Shown: piece by piece, positions 50,287 to 59,676 of the stretch | Position numbering within the stretch: the stretch's first letter is position 1 | Layout: the number at the start of each line of letters is the position of its first letter | Position numbers and translations under genes: made by a program | Source: CAYWMD01 sp964458575 | GTDB lineage: Bacteria > Verrucomicrobiota > Verrucomicrobiia > Limisphaerales > JADLHS01 | DNA: 64,000 nt | Reading direction: 5' to 3' | NCBI GenBank assembly: GCA_964458575.1 | Contig: CAYWMD010000026.1 | Coordinates: forward strand, 23,719 to 87,718 | The notes under the pieces: model-generated | Database searches by the model: none | Told to the model about the DNA's origin: nothing | What the model saw: only the letters and a program-made list of their open reading frames with translations

Positions 50287-52770
50287 TTGAATCCGAAACT
50301 GCTCCTCCTTACTTTTGCGGGTGTGAACGAGAAAAAGTGTGATTCGAAAACTGCACTTCTCGTTTGCTTCTTCTTGGCCTTGACCAACTTGGCCGTTTAC
50401 TGCCCAGTGGCCTGGTTTGACTTTGTAAGCTACGACGACCACGGGTTTATCCACGACAACCCACAGGTCTGTGCAGGACTGACGTTAAGCGGCGTCTTGT
50501 GGGCGTTTCAGCACAGCGTGATTGGCAACTGGCATCCGCTTACGCTTTTATCGCATATGCTGGATTGCCAGCTTTACGGTCTGAATGCCGGGGGACATCA
50601 TGTGACGAATCTTCTGTTCCATGTTGCCAACACGTTGCTGTTATTTCAGGTGTTCAAGCAGATGACCGGCGCTTTGTGGCGCAGCGCGTTTGTGGCAGCT
50701 TTGTTCGCACTGCACCCACTGCACGTCGAATCAGTCGCTTGGGTTTCTGAGCGAAAGGACGTTCTAAGCACGTTCTTCTTCATGCTCACGCTCTGCGCGT
50801 ATGTGCGATACGTGGAGACCAAATCAGAAAGCAGAAAGCAGAAAGGAGAAATACAAGTTCCCGCCTCCCGCCATCTTCCATCTTCCATCTTCTATCTTCT
50901 CGCTCTGACATGCTTCGCGCTCGGCCTGATGAGCAAGGCGATGCTGGTGACGCTGCCGTTTGTCCTGCTCCTTCTGGATTACTGGCCGCTCCGCCGCTTT
51001 CAATTCACTTCGCTTGCGGTTTCTCCCGAGCTGCAATTCGCGAACGTCAAGCGGCGACCTTCCAGCCCTCGACTCCTTGGCGCGGCGAAGCGAAGCGGAG
51101 ACGGCTCAACTCTCAACTCTCAACTCTCAACCGTCCGCCGCCTGCTGTGGGAAAAACTACCATTTTTCCTGCTCGCCGCAGTTTTAGCCGCAGTCACCTT
51201 CTGTCTGCAAAAGCAGGCCGGCGCAATGGTGGCTTTAGCGAAACTGCCATTCACATTTCGCTTGGCCAACGCTTTGACCTCCTACGCGAACTACTTGCGC
51301 AAGTCGGTCTGGCCTGACGACTTGGCCGTGTTTTACCCGTATCCCGATTTCTTTCCGACTTGGAAAGTTGCGTTTGCGGGCATCGTGTTGGTGGCGATTA
51401 CTGTCGCCGTCGTTCTTGCGATGCGCCGTCGGCCCTATCTGCCCGTGGGCTGGTTCTGGTTCTTTGGAATGCTCGCGCCGGTCATCGGCTTGGTGCAGGT
51501 TGGCGGCCAAGCCATGGCGGATCGCTACACCTATGTCCCATTGATCGGCGTGTTTGTTGCCCTGGTGTGGGGTGGAAACGAGTTGCTGGATCGTTGGCGG
51601 GTGCCTCGCGCCATAGTCGGCTCGTTCGCAACGCTGATCGCGCTCGCATGCGGTTTGCGGAGCGCCGATCAACTGCGACACTGGCGGAACAGTGAGACCC
51701 TGTTTCGTCACGCCATCGAAGTAACAGAACGCAATTACATTGCTTACGACAATCTGGGCGTTTTGCTCCAGAGACAAGGCAAGGTGGATCAGGCTATCGC
51801 CTGTTACACTCAGGCTTTGCGTTTCAAACCCGCGGATGCCGAAGCGCACAGCAATTTGGGTCACGCCTTGATGTCCAAGGGCCGGTTGGATGAAGCGCAG
51901 ATTCATCTGGAGCGGGCACTGCAAATAAATCCGAAGCTTGCCGACGCCGATTTCAATCTGGCCACCTTGCTAAGCCAACAGGGAAAGATCGAAGCGGCCA
52001 TCAGTGTTTACCGACGAGCCCTCGTTCTTAATGATAATCTGCCTGACGTTCACAACAATCTGGGTGGCCTTCTCATGTTGCAGGGAAAGTTGGACGAGGC
52101 GATCACTCATTTTCACCGGGCACTCCGTTATCGTCCGAACTACGATGATGCGCTTAATAATCTGGGCAGCGCGCTCATGAAGCGGGGCCGGGCCAGCGAA
52201 GCGGTGGCGCCGCTGATGAAAGCCATCCAACTTCAGCCGGCGTTTGTTGAAGCGCACTATAACTTGGGTAACGCCTATCGGGCATTGGATCGGCTGGCGG
52301 AAGCAGTGGCCGAGTATCGAACCGCCATCCGGCACAACCCGAACTTTGGTCCGGCCCATTATCAGTTAGCCACGATTCTGGTGGCGCGCAGGGAAGTGGC
52401 CGAGGGAATCAAACACTATCAGGAAACCGTGCGGTTGGAGCCAACCTTGGTAGAGGCGCTGAACGAATTGGCTTGGCTGCTGGCAACACAGCGTAGCGAC
52501 CAGTATCGCGATGGGAAGCAGGCTGTGGCGCTTGCAACAAGAGCCGTCGAATTGACCCGCACGAACGACCCAGCAGTACTGGATACTTTGGCGGCGGCGT
52601 ACGCCGAAATCGGTGAGTTCAGCGAAGCTCTAGCAAGTGCGAAAAAAGCAGTCGCGCTGGCCAATAAATCGGGCGAGCAGAAACAGGCAGAGGAAATTAA
52701 ACTACGATTGCGGTTGTACGAGCAAGCGAAGCCGTATAGGGAAGGGGAGGGGGAGAAGCTGAAACACTGA
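50287..52770 (+). CDS. Multi-pass membrane protein with C-terminal TPR repeats (Verrucomicrobial PMT/Tmtc-like)
   Basis: An 827-residue protein. The frame starts at TTG 50287; a GTG at 50323 (MNEKKCDSKTALLV) is a fair alternative, and neither has a clear ribosome site. About ten TM helices cover residues 20-450. The first luminal loop has WFDFVSYDDHGFIHDNP and GNWHPLTLLSHMLD, the Asp-containing loop seen in Tmtc/PMT-like (DUF1736-type) glycosyltransferases. ALFALHPLHVESVAWVSERKD is the family's hallmark block. Residues ~470-800 hold about eight TPRs (NLGVLLQRQGKVDQAIACY). It probably glycosylates proteins or acts in surface assembly. Two linker regions and the C-terminus consist of dispersed short-period repeats (see separate entries). 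Confidence 0.85.
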   Translation: MNPKLLLLTFAGVNEKKCDSKTALLVCFFLALTNLAVYCPVAWFDFVSYDDHGFIHDNPQVCAGLTLSGVLWAFQHSVIGNWHPLTLLSHMLDCQLYGLNAGGHHVTNLLFHVANTLLLFQVFKQMTGALWRSAFVAALFALHPLHVESVAWVSERKDVLSTFFFMLTLCAYVRYVETKSESRKQKGEIQVPASRHLPSSIFYLLALTCFALGLMSKAMLVTLPFVLLLLDYWPLRRFQFTSLAVSPELQFANVKRRPSSPRLLGAAKRSGDGSTLNSQLSTVRRLLWEKLPFFLLAAVLAAVTFCLQKQAGAMVALAKLPFTFRLANALTSYANYLRKSVWPDDLAVFYPYPDFFPTWKVAFAGIVLVAITVAVVLAMRRRPYLPVGWFWFFGMLAPVIGLVQVGGQAMADRYTYVPLIGVFVALVWGGNELLDRWRVPRAIVGSFATLIALACGLRSADQLRHWRNSETLFRHAIEVTERNYIAYDNLGVLLQRQGKVDQAIACYTQALRFKPADAEAHSNLGHALMSKGRLDEAQIHLERALQINPKLADADFNLATLLSQQGKIEAAISVYRRALVLNDNLPDVHNNLGGLLMLQGKLDEAITHFHRALRYRPNYDDALNNLGSALMKRGRASEAVAPLMKAIQLQPAFVEAHYNLGNAYRALDRLAEAVAEYRTAIRHNPNFGPAHYQLATILVARREVAEGIKHYQETVRLEPTLVEALNELAWLLATQRSDQYRDGKQAVALATRAVELTRTNDPAVLDTLAAAYAEIGEFSEALASAKKAVALANKSGEQKQAEEIKLRLRLYEQAKPYREGEGEKLKH
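50824..50900 (+). repeat. Short-period repeats inside the coding sequence of the membrane TPR protein (first)
   Basis: Three AGAAAGC heptads (50824-50846), then CCGCCTCCCG, then four CATCTTC-type heptads (50871-50900). It stays in frame and encodes residues about 180-205 (SESRKQKGE... LPSSIFYLL), an insert between TM helices. Confidence 0.85.
51105..51131 (+). repeat. Short-period repeat inside the coding sequence (second)
   Basis: Four CAACTCT heptads, read in frame as STLNSQLSTV at about residues 273-282. Just before it, CTTGGCGCGGCGAAGCGAAG is another repeat-type word. Both lie in a cytoplasmic or linker loop between TM helices. Confidence 0.85.
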
Positions 52771-52790
52771 AACACTGAAATGCTGAAATC
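52759..52790 (+). repeat. CTGAAACA ladder that supplies the stop codon of the TPR membrane protein
   Basis: Words CTGAAACA, CTGAAACA, CTGAAATG and CTGAAATC follow one another. The TGA stop (52768-52770) is inside the second word, so the last residues (KLKH) come from the repeat. Confidence 0.85.
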
Positions 52791-53095
52791 GGAAAACAGT
52801 GTAAAGCAGCGTAAAGCCACTGTGTGGCCACGCTGTTGTATGCAGCGTCGAAACGCGTCACGGCCACGCCGTTGTGCGCAGTGTCGAGCCGCGTGACGAC
52901 CATGTCGTTTTACGCGGAAACCAGGAATGCCCTACACCGCCACCGCTTCGCGCATCGGACGAGTTCCGGGGGGCGGCAGTTGCCATAGGAGGCAACGGAG
53001 AGAACCGCGTAACGCACCCGCTCACTTTCCCACTCACCCACTTACCGACTCACCCCGCCTTCCGCCTGTGAATAACTTCACGGCGCCGGCCAAGA
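52791..53095. repeat. Intergenic repeats downstream of the TPR gene
   Basis: Related ~45-nt phrases (GTAAAGC...GTGTGGCCACGCTGTTGTATGCAGCG and GTCACGGCCACGCCGTTGTGCGCAGTG, given here in part) occur twice between 52800 and 52890. A CACTCACCCACTTACCGA ladder follows near 53028-53052. No gene was found. Confidence 0.6.
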
Positions 53096-53102
53096 AAAGT
53101 CA

Positions 53103-53132
53103 TTGACAAGTGCCTCCCAATTATCCTTTAAT
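53103..53132 (+). promoter_or_regulatory. Candidate sigma-70-type promoter of the giant surface protein gene
   Basis: TTGACA (53103-53108) and TTTAAT (53127-53132) are separated by 18 nt, a near-consensus pair, about 230 nt before the ATG at 53361. The -35 word also belongs to a dispersed CATTGACAAG repeat, so this may be chance. Confidence 0.35.
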
Positions 53133-53360
53133 GGCGCTACCAGTAGAGAGAGTCAGCCAGACGGGTTTTAAACCAAGATGCGACACTCATTCAAAAGGCA
53201 ATTTATTGGGCAGTGGTTCTCACTTTCACTTCCTTGGCCCAGACCATACGCCACCCGGCTAACTTCACCGAACCGCACTCCGAATTCCGCATTCCGCACT
53301 TCCCCTCTCCGGTTTCAGCTTTCAGAATTTCAGGATTTCAGCATTTAACCTGACGCCCTT

Positions 53361-56300
53361 ATGAAAAAATTCCTCCAACTTCTCGCCGCTCTGATCTGCT
53401 TTGCGCTTTGTGTGGACGCCCAGGCCGCCACGAGAAGCAAGGCAGACAACACCGATAATATGAATCTCGCCAGCAGTTGGGTCGGCGGTTTGCCCGGCAG
53501 CGGTGATATTGCGCAATTCGACAGCACGCTAACAGTCGCGCGCACCGCCAAAATTGCGGCGGTCCAAAGTTGGGCGGGAATCAAAGTCACGAATCCCGGC
53601 GGAAAGTTTACTTCATCCAGTACCGCGCTCTCATTGACGCTAGGCACTTCGGGCATTGATATGAAGGTTGCCACCCAGGATTTCGACTGGCAATCCCAAG
53701 TCATTTTGGGCGGTGCTCAAACATGGAACGTTGCGTCTTCAAGAACACTGAGTTTGGGGGGATCGACAGTCGAGTTGGTCGCAAACACGCTGACGGTCGC
53801 AGGCGGCGGTAAGGTCGAGATTTTTAGCACCCTCAGTGGGACGGCGGGTTTGACCAAGTACGGTTCCGGGACGCTGCTCGTGAAGAAGACGCTAACTCCT
53901 GCCAATACTTTGACCGGGACGTTAACTATCTACGGTGGCAAAATCATTTTCGATACGTCCAGCAAAAACACCGTCTCAGTCGCGGTCACGTCAGTTTTGG
54001 ACATGAGGGGCGGCGAGTTGAACAAGTTAGGCGGAAATATAATCCAGGAATTCGCCAGCACGTCGTTGAGCTTCGGTAACTCAATTACCCTTGACAGCGG
54101 CGGTGTCTTACGCTTGAACGGGATCACCCGCAACACAGGCGGCACGGTGAATTTCGGGGCCGCTAGTATTGCCGATGGCGATGGCACCATTGTAGTCAAT
54201 GGCATTGTGGATCCGGCTTACGCAACAATCGCTGCCACAGGTTGGGCGGTAAAGGCCAATGGAGCCAATGGAGCCTTCACCGCTCTCAGCACTTACGAAA
54301 CCAGCCTCGCGCCAGCCGACTGGGCAACAACTGAAAACGTTTCCCTTAATGCCAATCCCTCGGCTTCGATTGGCACCTTGTCGATCAATTCTTTGAGGCT
54401 CACCGCCGCTTCGACGGTCCAAATTGATTCCGGTGCCACCTTGACGCTGACGTCTGGCGGTCTGCTTCTAACCGGAAGCGGAGCAAAGTCCATTTCGCCT
54501 GCGAGTGGAACGGCCACGCTGTTGGGTGCCGCTAGCAAGGATTTGATCGTGCATCAATACAGCAGTGGCGCTCTGACCATCGGCGCAATCATTGCTGATA
54601 ACACTGCCGCGACCGCGCTGACCAAGTCCGGCCCCGGCATCCTCATCCTCAGCGGGGCGAACACCTACACCGGCAAGACTTACTACAATGGCGGCACGGT
54701 GAGGATCACGGCTAGAAACAACCTCGCGAATAACACTGCCGCGGAACACCGCATGGCCGGCGGCAAGCTGTCGGTCGGCGGCAACGTCACCCTGGCCAGC
54801 ACCGAGTTCCTAGTCTTCGATGCCGATGGCACGGTCGGCTCTTCCACGCTTGATGTGGACAGTGGTTACACCCTTACCGTGGACGCCGTGGTGTCGGGTG
54901 CGGGCAATTTCACCAAGGCCGGTTTGGGAACGGTAAAGCTGACCGCGGTTAACACCTACACCGGTGACACGATCGTCAATGCCGGAACGCTCACACTTGA
55001 TTACGCGGCTGTGAGCAGCAGGATAACTGACACTTCGGTGCTGGTTTTAGGTGGAGGCACCGTCACTTTGGCCGGCGGAGGTTCGGCGCACAACGAGGTG
55101 GTCGCTTCCACCACCATCGCCCCCGGCGCCTCCTCAATCACGCAGTCCAGCAGTACCAGCGTGCTGCGCTTGAATGCCATGAGTCGGATGGTCGGTGGTG
55201 CGGTGGATTTCGGAGCGGGCAGCATCGCGGACACTGACACCCTCAACGTCAACGGCATTCTTGGCGGATATGCCACTGTGGCGGGAGCGGGCTGGGCGAT
55301 CAATTCCGCCGGGGCCGGGGACGGTGCAATCACGGCTCTCGGCACTTACGAAGAAAGTAATGTTCCGGCCAACTGGGCGCTTGGCGAGAACGTAAAACTC
55401 AGCACCGCCGCTTCGACCACCACCGGCAATCGCGAAATCAACTCCTTAATATTGAACGGCACTGCCTCGGTCGACCCCGGTTCAGCCAATATTCTGACAA
55501 TAACTTCGGGAGGAATTCTGGCTAATAGCTCAAGCGCGACCACTATTGGTGCGGGCGGCACGTTGGTTGGGGCCAAATCAGCCGACCTGATTGTCCGAAA
55601 CAGCGGGTCCGGCATTCTGAGCATCACTTGCGTCATTGCTAATAACACGGCAGCTACCGCTTTCACCAAGGTCGGTTCGGGGATGGTGATCTTGACAGGA
55701 ATTAACACGTTTACCGGAGGATTCGGCATTTTCGGAGGGAAGATCCAAGCTAAGTCTATGCTAAATGGGTCGAACTCTTCTATCGGCAATAGCACTGGCG
55801 CCATCATTATTGGTGGGGGCGGGACGCTTGGCGCAGTCCCTGGAACTGGAGGCACATCGAGCATCGACCCGATGGCGCGCCCAATCCGGCTGGCATCCGG
55901 CGGCGGGACTTTTGACTGGAGCGCCGCCACCACCGGGACGGCGATTAATTTCACGGGCGGCGTTACGAGCGACCCAGCCGATCAGCCCCTGACCTTACGC
56001 GGTACTAGTGTAGGGACCGTTGCCACGACGGCGATCAACATCGGGAATGGTAGCTTTACCAAGGAAGACGCCGGAACCTGGACGATAAGCGTCGCGGGCA
56101 ACACCGTCGGCGATCTCACCGTCAACGGCGGCACCCTGAACGTAAACAACACCCTCACCTGCCGCTCGATCACTGTTAATAGCAGCGCCGCTATGACCAC
56201 AGCGGCGGCAGGTGTTCTCACCTGCAATGGCCCGATTACTGTCAACGGAGGCACCTTGACGCTAAACTCCGCCAACACGTGCGGCCCGCTCTCCGTCGAA

Positions 56301-59300
56301 TCCGGCATCGTCGTCCTCCTGAATCAGAATTCCGCGTATTCGTCAGGAGCAACGGTCAAAAGCGGTGCACAGATGCAGGCGAGCATTACGGCTGGAAACC
56401 AAACCATTGCTCTGCCGCTGACATTGAACGGTGACGGCCCGGGAAGCGGCGGGGCGTTGAGACTGATGACCGTTGGCGCCAATTATGTGCTTAATTGGAG
56501 TGGCGCGATCACTCTTAATTCCAGCAGTAAAGTCTATAACGAGAACACCAGCGATTCTTCCAGATATATCAACCTGTCCGGCGGTATCACCTTGAACGGC
56601 AACACGCTGACGGTGTCCGGCGGAAGGATAGACGTCGGGAACATCCTCGACAGTGGTGACCTTACCTTTAAAGTCAGTAGCAGCAAGACTCATTATCTGA
56701 ACGGCACCGCGCCCAACGTCTCCACGGTGACAATTGGCTCCGTCAGCGGCACCGGCAATGTGAAACTGGGCAATAATGACCGCATTGGCGACGGTGCCAC
56801 AGTGAATTTTACCGGCAGTACGTTGGACATGGTAACCTACACCGACACTGTCAATGCGATTCAGTTTAACGGAGTTGGCAAAGCCAAAGGAACATGGGGT
56901 TCGTCTAGTTCCGCCGCCAACCATAAAAACGATACCTATTTCGCCAGCGCCACCGGCGTGCTGACCGTCACCACCGGCGGGTCTTCCACCACCTCGGTGG
57001 CGCGTACCGTCGGGACGAGTCCCTGCAACTACGGCGCTTCGCTCACCTTCACCGCCACCGTGACCGGCAGCAGCGGCGATGGCACTGTTCCGTCTGGTAC
57101 GGTCACGTTTTATGACGGCGTCACCTCGCTGGGCACAGGCACTTATGTAGGCGGTTCTGGCACCGTGGCCACGTGGACTTTGACCACCACCACGCTGCCC
57201 GCAGGTTCGCACAGTATCACCGCTTCGTATGCCGGCAATGATAGTTATGACGTGAGCGATAGTAGTGCAAGCCCGGTGTCGCAAACGGTGAACGGCGTGC
57301 CGACGGCGAACGCTGTATCGGACTCGACCAGTGAAGACACAGCCAAGACGATTACCTTAAGCGGTTCGGACCTCGAAACGTGCGACCTTACGTTCAGCAT
57401 CGTCGCTGGTCCCAGCCACGGCACCCTAGGAACCATCGCCAACAATTCCTGTGCTTCCGGCAGCCCAAACACCGACAGCGCCACCGTTCTTTATACTCCT
57501 GCGGCCAACTATAACGGTCCGGATAGTTTCACGTACAAAGTGAACGACGGGAGTGTGGACAGTACCACGGTAACGGTCACCCTCACCGTAACGGCGGTGA
57601 ACGACACTTTCTATTCGCAGGGGAACCTCGACCCGTCCTTAACCTCAAGCTGGGGCACCACTCCTCTCCCCGGCAGCGGTGGCACCCAGCCTCCCAATTT
57701 CACATCCGGTGACACGTTTGTTATTCAAAACGGACACAACATGACCGCAGCATCTTGGTCCATCGCAGGTTCGGGATCGAAGCTGTGGATCCAAAACGGA
57801 GGAACTCTTACTGCCGGGACAGCCGTTACCCTCGCCGCTGCGTCGACTTTTCAAATTGATGATGGAGGCACCTATGTGCACAATAACAATTCTGGCTTTG
57901 CTTCCACCATATTCGCAGGAACAGAGTCTTTCGCCGCCAATAGCACGGTCATCCTGAACAACTCTAGCTCGACGGGGCCGTCAGGCGTGGCCTTTGGCAA
58001 TCTTACTATCAACTTCACAAGTGACCCAGGGGCTTCAGTCAACTGCCAAGGTGGACTCACGACAGTCAACGGCAACCTTTCCATAATCAGCACTTCGACC
58101 CGGGAATTTCGACTGTCCGGCGGCACGGCTTATACACTGGCTCTGGGAGGTGATCTCAACGTTCAGGGCGGGACTCTAGATTTCGCCACTGCAGCGGCCG
58201 CAGCAGTGGTTAACGTAGCAGGGAATGTGTCGGTGACCGGAGGCACTTTGACTTGGAGTGGAAGTGGCTCCGCGAATGTCAATTTCGCTAAAACAGGAAC
58301 CCAAACGTTCACCAGCGGCGGTACGATCAGCGGCGGTACGATCGGCTGGACAGTCAACAGTGGCTCGACGGTTGATTTTGGCACGAGTGTCTTGAGCGGT
58401 TCTGGCACGTTCACCTTAAGTTCTGGCGGTGGATTGAAGACTGCTCACGCCAGCGGTATTGACGGCAACATCACGGTAACTGGGACAAAGGATTTTGGCA
58501 CTACAGGCAACTTTACCTACAACGGGTCCGTCGCACAGGTCACCGGATCTCTCCTGCCGTCCACCGTGAACAACCTGACGATTGCCAATACCGCTGCGGC
58601 GGTTTCACTCAGCGGCGATGTTACGGCCACCGCGGCCACAACGATTCAAAACCTTGCCACGTTGAATCTGAACAGCAGGACCTTGGGTGGACCGGTTACG
58701 GTGTCAAGTGGCGGCACTCTTTCCGGCAATGGCACAGCCAGCGGGGTTGTTACTGTCGCATCAGGCGGCACGGTTTCCCCGGGTGCATCCATCGGAACCT
58801 TAACGTTGGGCGACGCACCCAGCTTGGGCGGCACGGTGGCCATGGAGATCAACAAAGCTGCGGGGCCGACGCTTACGGCCGACAAGGTCAATGTGACCTC
58901 GGGAGTGTTGGTCTATGGCGGCACCTTGACGGTGACGGAACTTGCTGGCAGCGCCACGCTCAGCGGCGGCGAGGTGTTTGACCTGTTCGACTCCACGGGA
59001 GGGTTCAATGCCAGCAGCAGTTTCAGCACGTTGAATCTTCCGACGCTCCCAACTCAAACACCCGCGTTGAACTGGTACACGGGCAGCTTGACCAACAATG
59101 GGACGATCATCGTGAACCGTGCTCCTTCGGCCTCCAATGTTGGACGCGATCGGAACTGGGGACTACCGCTGAAAATCAAGATCAGTCAACTCCTGACGGA
59201 CGGTTCGGTCAGCGACCCGGACAGCGGCGACGGCGACGCCGCTTCGTTCCAAAGCGTCGCCAACGGCACTTATGGGACGGTAACCACGGACGGCACCTAC

Positions 59301-59648
59301 ATCTATTACACACCCACCGCCAACAACAACGACACGGTGGTCTATACGGTGCAAGACAATCGCGGGGGCAGTAAAACTGCCAACATCAACATCACGGTGG
59401 TCAACAGTCAGCCGACCAGCGAAGCCAAGAGCATCGTGGCCAGCGGTGGTCAAGTGACCATCGTTTTCCAGGCAATCCACGGCTTCCATTACGAAGTACA
59501 ACGGAGCACGGCGTCGGACTTCACACCGCCGGAGTCCGTGACCGTGATTGACGGCGATGAGGTGCCAGACGCCAACGCGCGCATCACGGTGGTGGACATG
59601 CCGGGCACTGGAACGTTCTACTACCGACTGAAGTGGCTGGGTAACTGA
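53361..59648 (+). CDS. Giant secreted surface protein with autotransporter-type beta-strand (PATR) repeats
   Basis: A 2,095-residue protein with a signal peptide (MKKFLQLLAALICFALCVDAQA). The first ~1,150 residues are a Gly/Thr/Ser-rich right-handed beta-helix-like region with passenger-associated repeats: LILSGANTYTGKT (~423), VKLTAVNTYTGDT (~520) and VILTGINTFTGG (~770). An Ig-like domain follows at ~1212-1310 (PSGTVTFYDG, ASYAGNDSY). A cadherin-like domain is at ~1314-1415. A second beta-helix section runs to ~1915. A cadherin-like segment is at ~1919-2020, and the last module ends TFYYRLKWLGN. No translocator (beta-barrel) domain is present, so it is not a classical autotransporter. Cell-surface adhesion or matrix role is likely. 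A PEP-CTERM gene follows 28 bp later. Confidence 0.85.
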   Translation: MKKFLQLLAALICFALCVDAQAATRSKADNTDNMNLASSWVGGLPGSGDIAQFDSTLTVARTAKIAAVQSWAGIKVTNPGGKFTSSSTALSLTLGTSGIDMKVATQDFDWQSQVILGGAQTWNVASSRTLSLGGSTVELVANTLTVAGGGKVEIFSTLSGTAGLTKYGSGTLLVKKTLTPANTLTGTLTIYGGKIIFDTSSKNTVSVAVTSVLDMRGGELNKLGGNIIQEFASTSLSFGNSITLDSGGVLRLNGITRNTGGTVNFGAASIADGDGTIVVNGIVDPAYATIAATGWAVKANGANGAFTALSTYETSLAPADWATTENVSLNANPSASIGTLSINSLRLTAASTVQIDSGATLTLTSGGLLLTGSGAKSISPASGTATLLGAASKDLIVHQYSSGALTIGAIIADNTAATALTKSGPGILILSGANTYTGKTYYNGGTVRITARNNLANNTAAEHRMAGGKLSVGGNVTLASTEFLVFDADGTVGSSTLDVDSGYTLTVDAVVSGAGNFTKAGLGTVKLTAVNTYTGDTIVNAGTLTLDYAAVSSRITDTSVLVLGGGTVTLAGGGSAHNEVVASTTIAPGASSITQSSSTSVLRLNAMSRMVGGAVDFGAGSIADTDTLNVNGILGGYATVAGAGWAINSAGAGDGAITALGTYEESNVPANWALGENVKLSTAASTTTGNREINSLILNGTASVDPGSANILTITSGGILANSSSATTIGAGGTLVGAKSADLIVRNSGSGILSITCVIANNTAATAFTKVGSGMVILTGINTFTGGFGIFGGKIQAKSMLNGSNSSIGNSTGAIIIGGGGTLGAVPGTGGTSSIDPMARPIRLASGGGTFDWSAATTGTAINFTGGVTSDPADQPLTLRGTSVGTVATTAINIGNGSFTKEDAGTWTISVAGNTVGDLTVNGGTLNVNNTLTCRSITVNSSAAMTTAAAGVLTCNGPITVNGGTLTLNSANTCGPLSVESGIVVLLNQNSAYSSGATVKSGAQMQASITAGNQTIALPLTLNGDGPGSGGALRLMTVGANYVLNWSGAITLNSSSKVYNENTSDSSRYINLSGGITLNGNTLTVSGGRIDVGNILDSGDLTFKVSSSKTHYLNGTAPNVSTVTIGSVSGTGNVKLGNNDRIGDGATVNFTGSTLDMVTYTDTVNAIQFNGVGKAKGTWGSSSSAANHKNDTYFASATGVLTVTTGGSSTTSVARTVGTSPCNYGASLTFTATVTGSSGDGTVPSGTVTFYDGVTSLGTGTYVGGSGTVATWTLTTTTLPAGSHSITASYAGNDSYDVSDSSASPVSQTVNGVPTANAVSDSTSEDTAKTITLSGSDLETCDLTFSIVAGPSHGTLGTIANNSCASGSPNTDSATVLYTPAANYNGPDSFTYKVNDGSVDSTTVTVTLTVTAVNDTFYSQGNLDPSLTSSWGTTPLPGSGGTQPPNFTSGDTFVIQNGHNMTAASWSIAGSGSKLWIQNGGTLTAGTAVTLAAASTFQIDDGGTYVHNNNSGFASTIFAGTESFAANSTVILNNSSSTGPSGVAFGNLTINFTSDPGASVNCQGGLTTVNGNLSIISTSTREFRLSGGTAYTLALGGDLNVQGGTLDFATAAAAAVVNVAGNVSVTGGTLTWSGSGSANVNFAKTGTQTFTSGGTISGGTIGWTVNSGSTVDFGTSVLSGSGTFTLSSGGGLKTAHASGIDGNITVTGTKDFGTTGNFTYNGSVAQVTGSLLPSTVNNLTIANTAAAVSLSGDVTATAATTIQNLATLNLNSRTLGGPVTVSSGGTLSGNGTASGVVTVASGGTVSPGASIGTLTLGDAPSLGGTVAMEINKAAGPTLTADKVNVTSGVLVYGGTLTVTELAGSATLSGGEVFDLFDSTGGFNASSSFSTLNLPTLPTQTPALNWYTGSLTNNGTIIVNRAPSASNVGRDRNWGLPLKIKISQLLTDGSVSDPDSGDGDAASFQSVANGTYGTVTTDGTYIYYTPTANNNDTVVYTVQDNRGGSKTANINITVVNSQPTSEAKSIVASGGQVTIVFQAIHGFHYEVQRSTASDFTPPESVTVIDGDEVPDANARITVVDMPGTGTFYYRLKWLGN

Positions 59649-59676
59649 CATGGCAATTCACAATCTGGGCGATTTT

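Noticed and set aside
49312..50454. Open frames running across the N gap
   Set aside because: The gap has no sequence information, so the frames are not real.
53361..59648. Classical type V autotransporter
   Set aside because: PATR repeats are present but there is no C-terminal beta-barrel domain; the C-terminus is a cadherin/FYRLR-like module.
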